Of a stretch of 64,000 nt of DNA, positions 33,264 through 42,068 are shown one piece after another (the first letter of the stretch is position 1; each line of letters begins with the position of its first letter). The position numbers were made by a program, and so were the translations under genes. A model generated the notes under the pieces. That model was not told where the DNA came from. It saw only the letters and a program-made list of their open reading frames with translations, and did not search any database. The stretch spans positions 1-64,000 of the forward strand of contig NZ_FXTD01000002.1 of assembly GCF_900182635.1 (NCBI RefSeq). The letters run 5' to 3'. This stretch comes from Halorubrum cibi. Lineage in GTDB: Archaea; Halobacteriota; Halobacteria; Halobacteriales; Haloferacaceae.

Positions 33264-34133
33264 CTACAGGAAGCTCTCCACGTGGTCGGCGACCTCCTCG
33301 GGGGTGTCGCCGACGGGGACGCCCGCGTCGTTGAGCGCGTCGATCTTCGACTCCGCGGTGCCCGTCCCCGAGCCGGAGACGATGGCGCCCGCGTGGCCCA
33401 TGCGCTTGCCCGGCGGGGCGGTTCGGCCGGCGATGAAGCCGGCGACCGGGGTGTCCATGTGCTCGCCGATGAACGCCGCGGCCTCCTCCTCGTCCTCGCC
33501 GCCGATCTCGCCGCACATCACGACCGCGTCGGTCTCGTCGTCGGCCTCGAACGCCTCGAGGGCGTCGATGAAGGAGGTGCCGATGATCGGGTCGCCGCCG
33601 ATGCCGATGGCGGTCGTCTGGCCGATCCCGCGCTCGGTGAGGTTGTCGACGACCTGGTAGGTCAGGGTCCCCGAGCGGGAGACGAGCCCGACGTTGCCGT
33701 CGGCGAAGATGTTGCCCGGCAGGATGCCGAGCTTCGCCTCGCCCGGCGTGATGATTCCGGGGCAGTTCGGGCCGAGCAGCCGCGTGTCGGTCTCGGAGAG
33801 CCGCTTGTTCACCTTCGCCATGTCCTGGGTCGGGATCCCCTCGGTGATCGCGACCGCGAGGTCGAGGTCGGTGTCGAGCGCCTCGAAGACCGCGTCGGCG
33901 GCGAACGCCGGCGGCACGAAGATCACGGAGGCGTCGGCGTCCTCGGCCTCGACCGCCTCGTCGACCGTGTCGTACACCGGAACGCCGGCGGCCTCCTGGC
34001 CGCCCTTGCCGGGCACCGCGCCGGCGACGACGTTCGTCCCGTACTCGATCATCTGTTCGGCGTGGAACTTGCCTTCCCCGCCGGTGATCCCCTGGACCAC
34101 CACGCGCGTGTCGTCGTCGACGAAAATGCTCAT
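33264..34133 (-). CDS. sucD: Succinyl-CoA synthetase, alpha subunit
   Basis: 289 residues. CoA-binding N-terminal domain: [20 protein letters not shown] and [13 protein letters not shown]. The catalytic phospho-histidine lies in [20 protein letters not shown], and [20 protein letters not shown] with [20 protein letters not shown] is typical of ADP/GDP-forming enzymes. It interconverts succinyl-CoA and succinate with nucleotide phosphorylation in the TCA cycle. Its ATG overlaps the sucC stop by four bases. Confidence 0.97.
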   Translation of the reverse strand: MSIFVDDDTRVVVQGITGGEGKFHAEQMIEYGTNVVAGAVPGKGGQEAAGVPVYDTVDEAVEAEDADASVIFVPPAFAADAVFEALDTDLDLAVAITEGIPTQDMAKVNKRLSETDTRLLGPNCPGIITPGEAKLGILPGNIFADGNVGLVSRSGTLTYQVVDNLTERGIGQTTAIGIGGDPIIGTSFIDALEAFEADDETDAVVMCGEIGGEDEEEAAAFIGEHMDTPVAGFIAGRTAPPGKRMGHAGAIVSGSGTGTAESKIDALNDAGVPVGDTPEEVADHVESFL

Positions 34134-35275
34134 TGGGTCACCTCCTCGGCGTTTGCCACCGCACGCTGGACGGCGTCCTCCAGCGTCTCCTCGACCTCCA
34201 CGAGTTCCGTGTTCAGGATCTCCATCCCCTCCTCGGCGTTCGTGCCGGCGAGCCGGACGACGACCTTCTTCGGGATCTCGTCGAACTGCTCTAAGGCCTC
34301 GTTGATCCCCTTCGCGACCTCGTCGCCGCGGGTGATCCCGCCGAAGATGTTGAAGACGACGCTGTCGACGTTGGGGTCGGAGAAGACCATGTCGAGCGCG
34401 TTCGCGACGCGGTCGGCCTTCGCGCCGCCGCCGATGTCGAGGAAGTTGGCGGGCTTCCCGCCGTAGTAGTCGACCAGGTCGAGCGTCGTCATCACGAGGC
34501 CCGCGCCGTTGCCGATGATGCCGACGTTGCCCGACAGGCGGACGTAGTCGAAGCCGTACTCGCCGGCCTTGCGCTCGAGGTCGTCCTCGTAGGACTCCTC
34601 GGCCATCTCGGCCAGCTCGGGCTGGCGGAACAGCGCGTCCTCGTCGACGTTCATCACGGCGTCGGCCGCGATCACGTCGCGGTCGCTCGTGATCATCACC
34701 GGGTTGACCTCGATCTCCGAGGCGTCGCTGTCCTCGTAGAGGTCGTACAGCGTCGAGAGGATCGACGCCACGTCGAGCGCCACGTCGGCGTCGACGCCGG
34801 CCTCGTAGACGACCTTGCGGGCCTGGTACGGATGGAGCCCGAACGCGGGATCGACGTGTTCGCGGGCGATCGCGTCGGGATTCTCCGCCGCGACCTCCTC
34901 GATGTCGACGCCGCCCTCGGTCGAGACCATCAGGACCGGCTCGCCCTCGCCGCGGTCCATCGTGACGCCGACGTACAGCTCGTCGACGAAGTCGACGCCC
35001 GACTCGACGAGGACCTTCTCGACGGTGTACCCCTTGAGGTCCATCCCGAGGATCCGCTCGGCGTACTCCTCGGCCTCCTCGCGGTCGGTCGCGATCTCGA
35101 TCCCGCCGGCCTTCCCGCGTCCCCCGACGTGGACCTGTGCCTTGATCGCGGCCGGATACCCGATCTCGTCGACGGCGTCGAGGGCCTCCTCGACGGTCGT
35201 CGCGAGCCGGGAGTCCGGTACCGGGATCCCGGCGTCCGCGAAGATAGACTTCGCTTGATACTCGTGAAGTTTCAT
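34130..35275 (-). CDS. sucC: Succinyl-CoA synthetase, beta subunit
   Basis: 381 residues beginning [20 protein letters not shown], the classic ATP-grasp start. [20 protein letters not shown] binds nucleotide, [20 protein letters not shown] gives metal ligands, and [16 protein letters not shown] binds the phosphate. First gene of the sucC-sucD operon, coupled by an ATGA overlap. The next gene upstream on the same strand is fumC, but sucC is nearer its own promoter gap of about 75 bases. Confidence 0.97.
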   Translation of the reverse strand: MKLHEYQAKSIFADAGIPVPDSRLATTVEEALDAVDEIGYPAAIKAQVHVGGRGKAGGIEIATDREEAEEYAERILGMDLKGYTVEKVLVESGVDFVDELYVGVTMDRGEGEPVLMVSTEGGVDIEEVAAENPDAIAREHVDPAFGLHPYQARKVVYEAGVDADVALDVASILSTLYDLYEDSDASEIEVNPVMITSDRDVIAADAVMNVDEDALFRQPELAEMAEESYEDDLERKAGEYGFDYVRLSGNVGIIGNGAGLVMTTLDLVDYYGGKPANFLDIGGGAKADRVANALDMVFSDPNVDSVVFNIFGGITRGDEVAKGINEALEQFDEIPKKVVVRLAGTNAEEGMEILNTELVEVEETLEDAVQRAVANAEEVTQ

Positions 35276-35350
35276 CCGTTTCGAAGAGCGGGCGACGCCG
35301 GCTTAAATGGTGCCGATTCCGGCTCGACGCGTCGCGGAACGCGTCTCAGT

Positions 35351-36760
35351 TCACTCCTCGTCGCCGAGGATGACGCGGTGGGTCATCGCCTCGGGGTCGA
35401 GCACCTCGTCGGCCTCCGCCTCGGTGAGGTACCCCTCCGCGACGGCGACCTCGCGGACGCTCTTGTCCTCGGCGAGCGCCTGCTTGGCCACCTTCGAGGC
35501 CTTGTCGTAGCCGATCGCGGGGTTGAGCGCGGTCGCGAGCGCCATCGACTGCTCGACGCGAGTCTCGCAGTGCTCCTCGTTCGCCTCCAGCTTCGCGACG
35601 AACTTCTCGCCGAACGTCTCGGCCGCGTTCGAGAGCAGCTCGGCCGACTGGAGGAAGTTGTGCGCGACGACCGGCTTGTACAGGTTCAAGTCGATCTCGC
35701 CGCGGGCCGCGCCCGCGGAGACGGCGGCGTCGTTGCCGACCACCTGCTTGTGGACCTGGTTGACCGACTCGGCGACGACCGGGTTGATCTTCCCGGGCAT
35801 GATCGAGGAGCCGGGCTGGTTCTCCGGCTGTTCGACCTCGCCGAGTCCGTTTCGGGGGCCGGAGGCCAGGAGCCGCAGGTCGTTCGCGATCTTGTTCATG
35901 CTCCCGGCGACGGTGCGGAGCGCGCCGTGCGCCTCGGCCATCGCGTCGTGGGCGGCCTGCGCCTCGAAGTGATTGTCGGCCTCGCGGAAGGTCGTGTTCG
36001 TCTCCTCGGAGATGTACTCCGCCGCGAGCGCCGGGAACTCGGGGTGCGTGTTGAGTCCGGTGCCGACCGCGGTGCCGCCGAGCGCCAGCTCGCGCAGGTT
36101 CGGCTGGACGGCCTCGGCGCGTTCGATCCCCTTCACGATCTGCGTCCGGTAGCCACCGAACTCCTGGCCGAGCCGGACCGGCGTCGCGTCCTGGAGGTGG
36201 GTGCGCCCGGTCTTGACGACGCCGTCGAACTCGGCTTCCTTCGCCTCCAGTTCCGCGTGGAGCGTCTCGAGGGCGGGCACGAGGTCCTTCTCGACGGCCT
36301 CGAGGGCGGCGACGTGCATCGCCGTCGGGATCACGTCGTTCGAGGACTGCCCGTAGTTGACGTGGTCGTTGGGGTGGACGACGCGGTCGCCGATCTCCGC
36401 GCCCGCGATCTCGGCGGCGCGGTTGGCGATCACCTCGTTGGCGTTCATGTTCGAGGAGGTGCCGGAGCCCGTCTGGAAGACGTCGACGGGGAACTGGTCG
36501 TCGTGATCGCCCGCGATCACCTCGTCGGCGGCGGCGACGATCGCCTCCGCGGTGTCGTCGTCGACGAGCCCCAGGTCCCGGTTCGCCTGCGCGGCCGCCT
36601 TCTTCACCACGCCGAGAGCGCGGACGAACCGCCGTCCGAACCCGATCCCCGAGACGGGGAAGTTCTCGACGGCCCGCTGGGTCTGTGCGCCCCAGTAGGC
36701 GTCGGCCGGCACTCGCATCTCCCCGAGGCTGTCCTCCTCCGTGCGGTAGTCCTCATCCAT
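35351..36760 (-). CDS. fumC: Class II fumarate hydratase
   Basis: 469 residues. The superfamily signature GSSIMPGKINPV lies near residue 315, with HPNDHVNYGQSSNDVIPTAM, KTGRTHLQDATPVRLGQEFG and the N-terminal AYWGAQTQRAVENFPVSG. Length and motifs fit FumC rather than aspartase. It hydrates fumarate to malate. It is followed on the same strand by sucC-sucD with a gap of about 75 bases, so three TCA genes cluster here. Confidence 0.95.
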   Translation of the reverse strand: MDEDYRTEEDSLGEMRVPADAYWGAQTQRAVENFPVSGIGFGRRFVRALGVVKKAAAQANRDLGLVDDDTAEAIVAAADEVIAGDHDDQFPVDVFQTGSGTSSNMNANEVIANRAAEIAGAEIGDRVVHPNDHVNYGQSSNDVIPTAMHVAALEAVEKDLVPALETLHAELEAKEAEFDGVVKTGRTHLQDATPVRLGQEFGGYRTQIVKGIERAEAVQPNLRELALGGTAVGTGLNTHPEFPALAAEYISEETNTTFREADNHFEAQAAHDAMAEAHGALRTVAGSMNKIANDLRLLASGPRNGLGEVEQPENQPGSSIMPGKINPVVAESVNQVHKQVVGNDAAVSAGAARGEIDLNLYKPVVAHNFLQSAELLSNAAETFGEKFVAKLEANEEHCETRVEQSMALATALNPAIGYDKASKVAKQALAEDKSVREVAVAEGYLTEAEADEVLDPEAMTHRVILGDEE

Positions 36761-36846
36761 ACCTCAACCTTCCCCGGAGACGGAGTAAAAGCTACCTTTC
36801 CCGGCGTGGCCGCATCGCTTTTGTCGTCTCCCGTGGTAGGGCGAGC

Positions 36847-37113
36847 ATGCGAGCTCACCTACTCCTCGCCGCCGGGATCCTCGGGCTGATCGAGGCGGTC
36901 GCGCCCGGTCCGCTCGTCCGAGTGCTCACCCGCGTCGCCTACCGAAACGCCGAGGACGCGGAGCCGAAGTCGTGGGTCCTCGCGGCCGCCCGGATCGAGG
37001 GAGCCGTGGTCGTCGCCGGCGCGCTCGTCGGGCTCTTCCGGCTCGCGAACGCCGACGGGTCGAAACCGAACGCGCGAGACGCCGGGAATTATCCGACCGA
37101 TTCCGGATCATAA
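36847..37113 (+). CDS. Small membrane protein
   Basis: 88 residues from ATG 36847 (MRAHLLLAAGILGLIEAVAP). Hydrophobic segments at about 4-25 and 47-67 (AARIEGAVVVAGALVGLFRL), with a polar tail ending YPTDSGS. It resembles small haloarchaeal proteins with a GLIEAVAPGPLV-type first helix; function unknown. It is divergent from fumC with about 86 bases between starts. Confidence 0.75.
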   Translation: MRAHLLLAAGILGLIEAVAPGPLVRVLTRVAYRNAEDAEPKSWVLAAARIEGAVVVAGALVGLFRLANADGSKPNARDAGNYPTDSGS

Positions 37114-37215
37114 TACCACGTTCGATCGTCTATCGACGGTCCCGGTACCTCGAGACGACGCACGTCGGTCCTCCCACCCGAAGATATATTTCACGCGACA
37201 GTCTGTCGTACTATC

Positions 37216-38412
37216 ATGGCCGATCCCCTCCACCGGTCGGAGACCGTCCGGGACGACGGGATCCGAGTCCTCCACGTCGACGACGATCCGTCGTTCACCG
37301 AACTCGTCGCCACGTACCTCGAGCGTATCGACGACGCCTTCTCGGTCCGGTCGGAGACCACCGCGGCCGACGCGTTGGAGGCGCTCGAGGCGGGAGACGA
37401 ACGGATCGACTGTATCGTCAGCGACTACGACATGCCGGGGACCGACGGACTGGAGCTCCTCGAGACGGTCCGCGAGCGAGACGTCGACGTCCCGTTCGTG
37501 CTGTTCACGGGGAAGGGAAGCGAGGAGATCGCGAGCGAGGCGATCTCCGCGGGCGTCACCGACTACCTCCAGAAGGACGGCGGCACCGACCAGTACACCG
37601 TGCTTGCCAACCGGGTGCGAAACGCGGTCGACCAGCACCGCTCCAAGCGGGCGCTTGCGGCGAGTCAGGACCGGCTCTCGCGGTTCATCGAGCAGTCGCC
37701 GCTCGGCACCATCGAGTACGACGAGACGTTCGAGATCGTTCGGGTGAACTCGATCGCCGAGGAGATAACCGGCTACGACGCCGAGGAGCTCGTCGGCGGC
37801 ACGTGGATGCCGATCGTCCCCGAGGACCAGCGGCGTCGCGTGGCGGAGATCGAACGCGGTCTGCTCGCCGACCGCGGCGGGTACCGGAGCGTCAACGAAA
37901 ACGTCACCCGCGACGGCGAGCGGATCCGGTGTGCGTGGCACAACCAGGTGGTGACCGACGACGACGGCGAGGTGATCCGGGTCTTCTCGCAGTTCGAGGA
38001 CATCACCGAACGAGAGGAGCGGAAGCGCGAACTCGAGCGCACGAACGCCGTCCTCTCGACCGTGTTCGACACGCTCCCGCACGGCGTGCTCGTCGAGGAC
38101 GCCGACCGGAACGTCCTCGCCGTCAACGACCGGCTGTACGACCTGTTCGACGTCGACGGCGACCCGGAGGAGGCGGTGGGTGCCGACTGCGAACGGTTCG
38201 CGATCGAGGTGAGCGACCGGTGTGCCGACCCGGAGGGGTTCGTCACGCGAATCAACGCGGTCGTCGAGGATCGAGAGCCGGTCTACGACGAGCGGTTGGA
38301 CCTCGCCGACGGTCGGACGCTCCGTCGCACCTACCGACCGGTGGACCTCCCGCAGGGCGGGGGCCACCTCTGGCTGTATCGAGCGGCGGAGAGCGGAGAC
38401 GACGGGAAGTGA
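37216..38412 (+). CDS. REC-PAS-PAS signalling protein without kinase domain
   Basis: 398 residues. Receiver domain about 15-135 with Asp22-24 and phospho-acceptor Asp70 (CIVSDYDMP); PAS about 155-285 (FIEQSPLGTIEYDETFEIVR) ending in the PAC-like RVFSQFEDITEREERKRELE; a second PAS about 290-385. No HisKA or HATPase follows. Its receiver shares a near-identical run, FTGKGSEEIASEAISAGVTD, with the hybrid kinase at 30524-33178, so the two are close paralogues. It probably relays or senses in a phosphorelay with a separate kinase. Confidence 0.9.
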   Translation: MADPLHRSETVRDDGIRVLHVDDDPSFTELVATYLERIDDAFSVRSETTAADALEALEAGDERIDCIVSDYDMPGTDGLELLETVRERDVDVPFVLFTGKGSEEIASEAISAGVTDYLQKDGGTDQYTVLANRVRNAVDQHRSKRALAASQDRLSRFIEQSPLGTIEYDETFEIVRVNSIAEEITGYDAEELVGGTWMPIVPEDQRRRVAEIERGLLADRGGYRSVNENVTRDGERIRCAWHNQVVTDDDGEVIRVFSQFEDITEREERKRELERTNAVLSTVFDTLPHGVLVEDADRNVLAVNDRLYDLFDVDGDPEEAVGADCERFAIEVSDRCADPEGFVTRINAVVEDREPVYDERLDLADGRTLRRTYRPVDLPQGGGHLWLYRAAESGDDGK

Positions 38413-38472
38413 GCGGAGCGCGGGGACCAGCCGGGGACCAGCCGAGTTCCGTCTCCCCTGTGAGTCGGGTCG

Positions 38473-38856
38473 CTACAGGTCCGAGAGCCGGATCCCGTCG
38501 TCGACGAGCCGGAAGTTGCGCTCGCGGTCGAGCTCGCCGGCGAGCCACTCGTGTTCGTACAGTTGCCCGATCAGCTCGACGTAGAGGTTCCGCCAGGCGA
38601 TCGCGTAGATCGGCGACTGTCCCCACGCGCGGAGCTCGGGGACGAACTCGTGGTAGGTGCTCGCCTGCTCCTCCATGCGTTCGACCGCGTCGACGACGAC
38701 CGCCGCCGCGTCCGCCGGGTCGCTCCCGCCGATCTCCTCGTTCAGCCGGGACTGGATCCCGGCGATGGCCCGCCGCATGTCCCGTTCGGCGGTCTCGTCT
38801 CCCTCCGGCAACGACTCGATGACCCCTCGCGGGACGCCTAACTCGATCTCGGGCAT
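38473..38856 (-). CDS. Unknown haloarchaeal helical protein
   Basis: 127 residues from ATG 38856 (MPEIELGVPRGVIESLPEGD). Mostly helical: ERDMRRAIAGIQSRLNEEIG, AVERMEEQASTYHEFVPELR and AIAWRNLYVELIGQLYEHEW. It carries three Trp residues and several conserved-looking acidic patches. I do not recognise the family. It lies between the REC-PAS-PAS gene (convergent) and the AbrB-PhoU gene (same strand, about 80 bases away). Confidence 0.7.
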   Translation of the reverse strand: MPEIELGVPRGVIESLPEGDETAERDMRRAIAGIQSRLNEEIGGSDPADAAAVVVDAVERMEEQASTYHEFVPELRAWGQSPIYAIAWRNLYVELIGQLYEHEWLAGELDRERNFRLVDDGIRLSDL

Positions 38857-38935
38857 GCCACGGAGTCCGGCGTCAACGGACAAAAAGACACGGCTACCCG
38901 TTCGAGCCCGGATCGCCGACGGACGGTCCGGCGAT

Positions 38936-39934
38936 TCACGGCGTCGGCGCGGCCTTCTGGAGGGCGGTCTCGGCGACGTTTCCGCCGTAGTCGGCCGACC
39001 GGAGGACGGAGTCGACCACGAGACCCAGAAGCTGTGCCCGCGTCGGGTCGAGCCCGCGGAGTAGCTCGTCGATGGCCCGCACGCGCTCGTCGATGGCCCG
39101 CACGCCGGTTCGCGCCTCGTTCGCCAGCCGGGTGGCCTCGTCGTTGTCCTCGGCGAACAGCGCGTCCATCGCGGTGTCGACGACCTCGACGGCGTCGCCG
39201 TGGAGGTCGTCGATGGCGTCGATCACGTCCTCGGGAAGCGGCTCCTCGATGTTCAGCGTCAGGTGGGCGATCTTGGTCGCGTGGTCGCCGATCCGCTCCA
39301 GCTGGCGGGCGCTCGAGTGGTAGTCGAAACACTCCTCGCGGGGGAGTCCGAGCTCCTCCGCGGCCTTCGGCGTCCGGAGGGTGGCCCGGAAGATCCGCGA
39401 GACGACGAGCCACAGCCGGTCGAGGTCGTCGTCGCGGCCGATCACGTCGCGTGCGAGGTCGTGGTCGAGCTCGGAGAGCGCCGTGATCGCGTCCTGGAGC
39501 ATCGACAGCGAGATCAGCCGCATCCGGGTGACGGCGTTGTGGATCGACAGCTCCGAGGAATCGAGCAGGTCCCGGACCACGACGCGGTCGCGAGTCTCCT
39601 CCAGCACTTCGAGGCCGACGAGGCTCTGGACCGCCTCCCGGACCGTCGAGCGCTGTTCGGTGGTGATCTCGCCGCCCGTCAGTTCGATGACGTCGAACCC
39701 GCTGACGTACATCGTCGTCACCGCGCGGGTGAGGTCCTGACCGGTCAGGTCGGTGATCTCGAGGCTGCCTCGGGTCCGCTCCTCCTCCGAGCGCGGCGTG
39801 AGGAACAGCGAGTCGCCGTCGGGATAGAACTCGACTTCGGTGCCCGCGCCCACGTCGTTTTCGGTCGCCCAGGACTTCGGGATCGAGACCGTGTACGTCG
39901 AGCCGCCGGTGACTTGCACCTTCCGCGTTTCCAT
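38936..39934 (-). CDS. AbrB-like/PhoU-domain regulator
   Basis: 332 residues. The N-terminal 45 residues are a SpoVT/AbrB swapped-hairpin DNA-binding domain: METRKVQVTGGSTYTVSIPK then SWATENDVGAGTEVEFYPDG. Two PhoU-type three-helix repeats follow, with SARQLERIGDHATKIAHLTL carrying the PhoU metal-type E-R-x-x-D motif. Such fusions are haloarchaeal regulators linked to phosphate control, although no pst transporter is adjacent. An AT-rich upstream region with a TATA-like element lies about 40 bases from the ATG. Confidence 0.9.
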   Translation of the reverse strand: METRKVQVTGGSTYTVSIPKSWATENDVGAGTEVEFYPDGDSLFLTPRSEEERTRGSLEITDLTGQDLTRAVTTMYVSGFDVIELTGGEITTEQRSTVREAVQSLVGLEVLEETRDRVVVRDLLDSSELSIHNAVTRMRLISLSMLQDAITALSELDHDLARDVIGRDDDLDRLWLVVSRIFRATLRTPKAAEELGLPREECFDYHSSARQLERIGDHATKIAHLTLNIEEPLPEDVIDAIDDLHGDAVEVVDTAMDALFAEDNDEATRLANEARTGVRAIDERVRAIDELLRGLDPTRAQLLGLVVDSVLRSADYGGNVAETALQKAAPTP

Positions 39935-40289
39935 GTACGCGAGTTGTGGTCGCCTCGACTTAAGACTGTACTGGAAATATATAGTTCGATTCGAAAGGGC
40001 TTCCGCCCCACGCGTGGAGCGTCGCGAGACTGGATCATTTCGGATGAGGAAGTCGGTTGCTTTCTACCGAATACATATATTGAACCAGAGATATATATGA
40101 GCGTGATCGGCCCACGATCGACTCGTGACTGCGTGGTGATCGGCCTCCGATCGACGGTCACTGCCGACTGACGATCGTGACTGACCAACGATCGCGACAG
40201 CTCTGTCTCGATTCGCGGGCGTGTGAACGCGTGTCTCGGTGAAGAGAGTTGAGAAGAGTTAAATCGACCCCGTCGTAACGGGTGAACGC
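39935..40289. other. 355-base AT-rich intergenic region with clustered GATCG repeats
   Basis: This gap separates the AbrB-PhoU gene from tRNA-Glu. It contains several TATA-like runs (ATATATAG, ATATATATG) and a cluster of GATCG/CGATC elements at about 40102-40190. Two units read GATCGGCCCACGATCGAC and GATCGGCCTCCGATCGAC about 39 bases apart. A 24-codon frame from ATG 40097 to TGA 40171 spans them and encodes VIGPRST and VIGLRST; I do not count it as a gene. The region may hold the PhoU-gene promoter, the tRNA promoter and an operator array or small RNA. Confidence 0.5.
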
Positions 40290-40400
40290 GCTCGGTTGGT
40301 GTAGTCCGGCCAATCATGTTGGCCTTTCGACGAACGCGGTACGTCGCCGTGCCGGTTCGGAAGACAGCCGACGACCAGGGTTCAAATCCCTGACCGAGCA
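40290..40400 (+). tRNA. tRNA-Glu (UUC) with a 36-nt archaeal intron
   Basis: Exon 1 is 40290-40329 and exon 2 40366-40400; the spliced tRNA is 75 nt. Acceptor GCTCGGT pairs with ACCGAGC, discriminator A; anticodon stem TTGGC/GCCGA; anticodon TTC at 34-36; T-stem CAGGG/CCCTG around TTCAAAT. The intron 40330-40365 follows position 37. A canonical bulge-helix-bulge can be drawn: 4-bp helix CTTT/GAAG, 3-nt bulges CGA and ACA each cut after the second base, and intron helix CGAAC/GTTCG. CCA is not encoded. It decodes GAA and, by wobble, GAG codons. Confidence 0.93.
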
Positions 40401-40493
40401 CTTCTCGCGCAGCCGACTTCGGAGCCGCCGGCTTCCTCCCCGTCGCCGACCGGAAGGACAAGAGTGACGACCCCGGCCGCCGAGGACCCAGGC

Positions 40494-41696
40494 ATGAGCG
40501 ACCGCGACCCAGCGACCGACGGCGGCGACGACGTCGATTCCGAAGACGCCCGATTCGAGACGCGGGCGATCCACGCCGGTCAGGATCCGGACCCTGAGAC
40601 GGGCGCGCTGATGACGCCGATCCACGCCAACTCGACGTATAAGCAGGACGGTCCGGGCGACCACCGCGGCTACGAGTACTCCCGGACCGGGAACCCGACG
40701 CGAACCGACCTCGAGGAGAACCTCGCGGCGCTGGAATCGGGCAGTCACGCCCGCTGTTTCTCCTCGGGCATGGGCGCGATAAACACCGTCCTCAACCTGC
40801 TCTCGGCAGGCGATCACGTCGTCGCCGGCGACGACGTCTACGGGGGCACCCACCGGATCCTCACGCAGGTGTACGACAAGTACGACCTCGAGACCACCTT
40901 CGTCGACACCACCGACCACGACGCGGTCCGCGAGGCGATGGAGCCGAACACGGAGCTGGTCTGGGTCGAGACGCCCACGAACCCGCTGATGAACGTGAAC
41001 GACGTCGGCGCGCTCGCCGACATCGCCCACGAGAACGACGCGCTGTGTGCGGTCGACAACACGTTCGCGACGCCGTACCTCCAGCGCCCGCTCGAGCACG
41101 GCGCGGACGTCGTCTGCCAGTCGCTCACGAAGTACCTCGGCGGCCACTCCGACACGATCGGCGGGGCGCTGATCGTCGACGACGCAGACCTCGACGAGGA
41201 GATCGGCTTCTATCAGAACTCGGTCGGCGCGACGCCCGGCCCGTTCGACGCGTTCCTCGTCCTTCGAGGCACGAAGACGCTCCCGGTGCGGATGGACCGC
41301 CACTGCGAGAACGCCGCCGAGCTCGCCGAGTGGCTCCAGGGCCACGACGACGTGAGCCGGGTCTACTACCCCGGACTCGAGTCGCACCCGCACCACGACC
41401 TCGCCGCCGAACAGATGGACGACTTCGGCGGGATGCTCTCCTTCGAGTTCGACGGCAGCCTCGAGCAGGCCTCGACGGTCGTCGAGGAGACGGAGGTGTT
41501 CACCCTCGCGGAGTCGCTCGGCGGCGTCGAGAGCCTCATCGAGCAGCCGGCCGCGATGACCCACGCCGCGATCCCTCGCGATGAGCGGCTCGCCGCCGGG
41601 CTCACCGACGGGCTGATCCGCGTCTCGGTCGGCATCGAGCACGTCGACGACATGAAGGCGGACCTCCAGCGAGCGTTCGACGCCGCACTGGAGTGA
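40494..41696 (+). CDS. Cys/Met-metabolism PLP-dependent enzyme (cystathionine synthase/lyase family)
   Basis: 400 residues from ATG 40494; a GTG at 40464 would add ten. Signature elements: YEYSRTGNPTRTDLEENLAA, the cofactor loop SSGMGAINTVLNLLSAGDHV, WVETPTNPLMNVNDV, and the PLP-lysine region QSLTKYLGGHSDTIGGALIV. The C-terminal domain has TLAESLGGVESLIEQPAAMT and RVSVGIEHVDDMKADLQRAF. Family members include cystathionine gamma-synthase, gamma-lyase and O-acetylhomoserine sulfhydrylase; these cannot be separated from sequence alone. It follows tRNA-Glu by about 90 bases. Confidence 0.93.
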   Translation: MSDRDPATDGGDDVDSEDARFETRAIHAGQDPDPETGALMTPIHANSTYKQDGPGDHRGYEYSRTGNPTRTDLEENLAALESGSHARCFSSGMGAINTVLNLLSAGDHVVAGDDVYGGTHRILTQVYDKYDLETTFVDTTDHDAVREAMEPNTELVWVETPTNPLMNVNDVGALADIAHENDALCAVDNTFATPYLQRPLEHGADVVCQSLTKYLGGHSDTIGGALIVDDADLDEEIGFYQNSVGATPGPFDAFLVLRGTKTLPVRMDRHCENAAELAEWLQGHDDVSRVYYPGLESHPHHDLAAEQMDDFGGMLSFEFDGSLEQASTVVEETEVFTLAESLGGVESLIEQPAAMTHAAIPRDERLAAGLTDGLIRVSVGIEHVDDMKADLQRAFDAALE

Positions 41697-41735
41697 GCGG
41701 GCGGGCGTTCGGCCGCGTCCGATCCGGGCGGGGTG

Positions 41736-42068
41736 CTACTCGATGTCGACGCCGTCGGGGACGTCGACCGCCGCGTCGAGCGCGTCGGTGTGGTTCTGTG
41801 CGATCGCCGATCCGAGCGCGCCGAGCCCGCCAGTCGACCCGTCGAGCCAAGTGACCGCGCCGTTGGCCTCGAGGAATCCGGCGCGCCCCCGCTCGTCGTC
41901 GATCACGAGGACGCCGGCGAAGAGTCCGCCGACGCCCTCGGCGAGCGCGAGCGCGTACCCGCGACTCTCCAGTCCGTCGCGGTACCGCTCCATGCGCGCC
42001 CGCAGCGACTCGCGCTGGTCGGTCGTCAGCGGCTCGAAGTACCGATGAACGACGTCGTCGTCAGTCAT
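41736..42068 (-). CDS. Unknown 110-residue protein, last gene of DUF2589-type operon
   Basis: 110 residues. N-terminal helix (VVHRYFEPLTTDQRESLRAR then MERYRDGLE), a Gly-rich middle (LAEGVGGLFAGVLVIDDERG) and a second Gly-rich segment (STGGLGALGSAIAQNHTDAL). The ATG overlaps the stop of the upstream coiled-coil gene by four bases, so it belongs to the same operon. No membrane helix is convincing. I do not recognise the family; strand-loop alternation in the middle suggests a small alpha/beta domain. Confidence 0.75.
   Translation of the reverse strand: MTDDDVVHRYFEPLTTDQRESLRARMERYRDGLESRGYALALAEGVGGLFAGVLVIDDERGRAGFLEANGAVTWLDGSTGGLGALGSAIAQNHTDALDAAVDVPDGVDIE

Noticed and set aside
40097-40171. 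24-codon frame with repeated VIGPRST/VIGLRST
   Set aside because: The repeat follows from the DNA hairpin units; composition is not halophilic and no homologous form is known to me.
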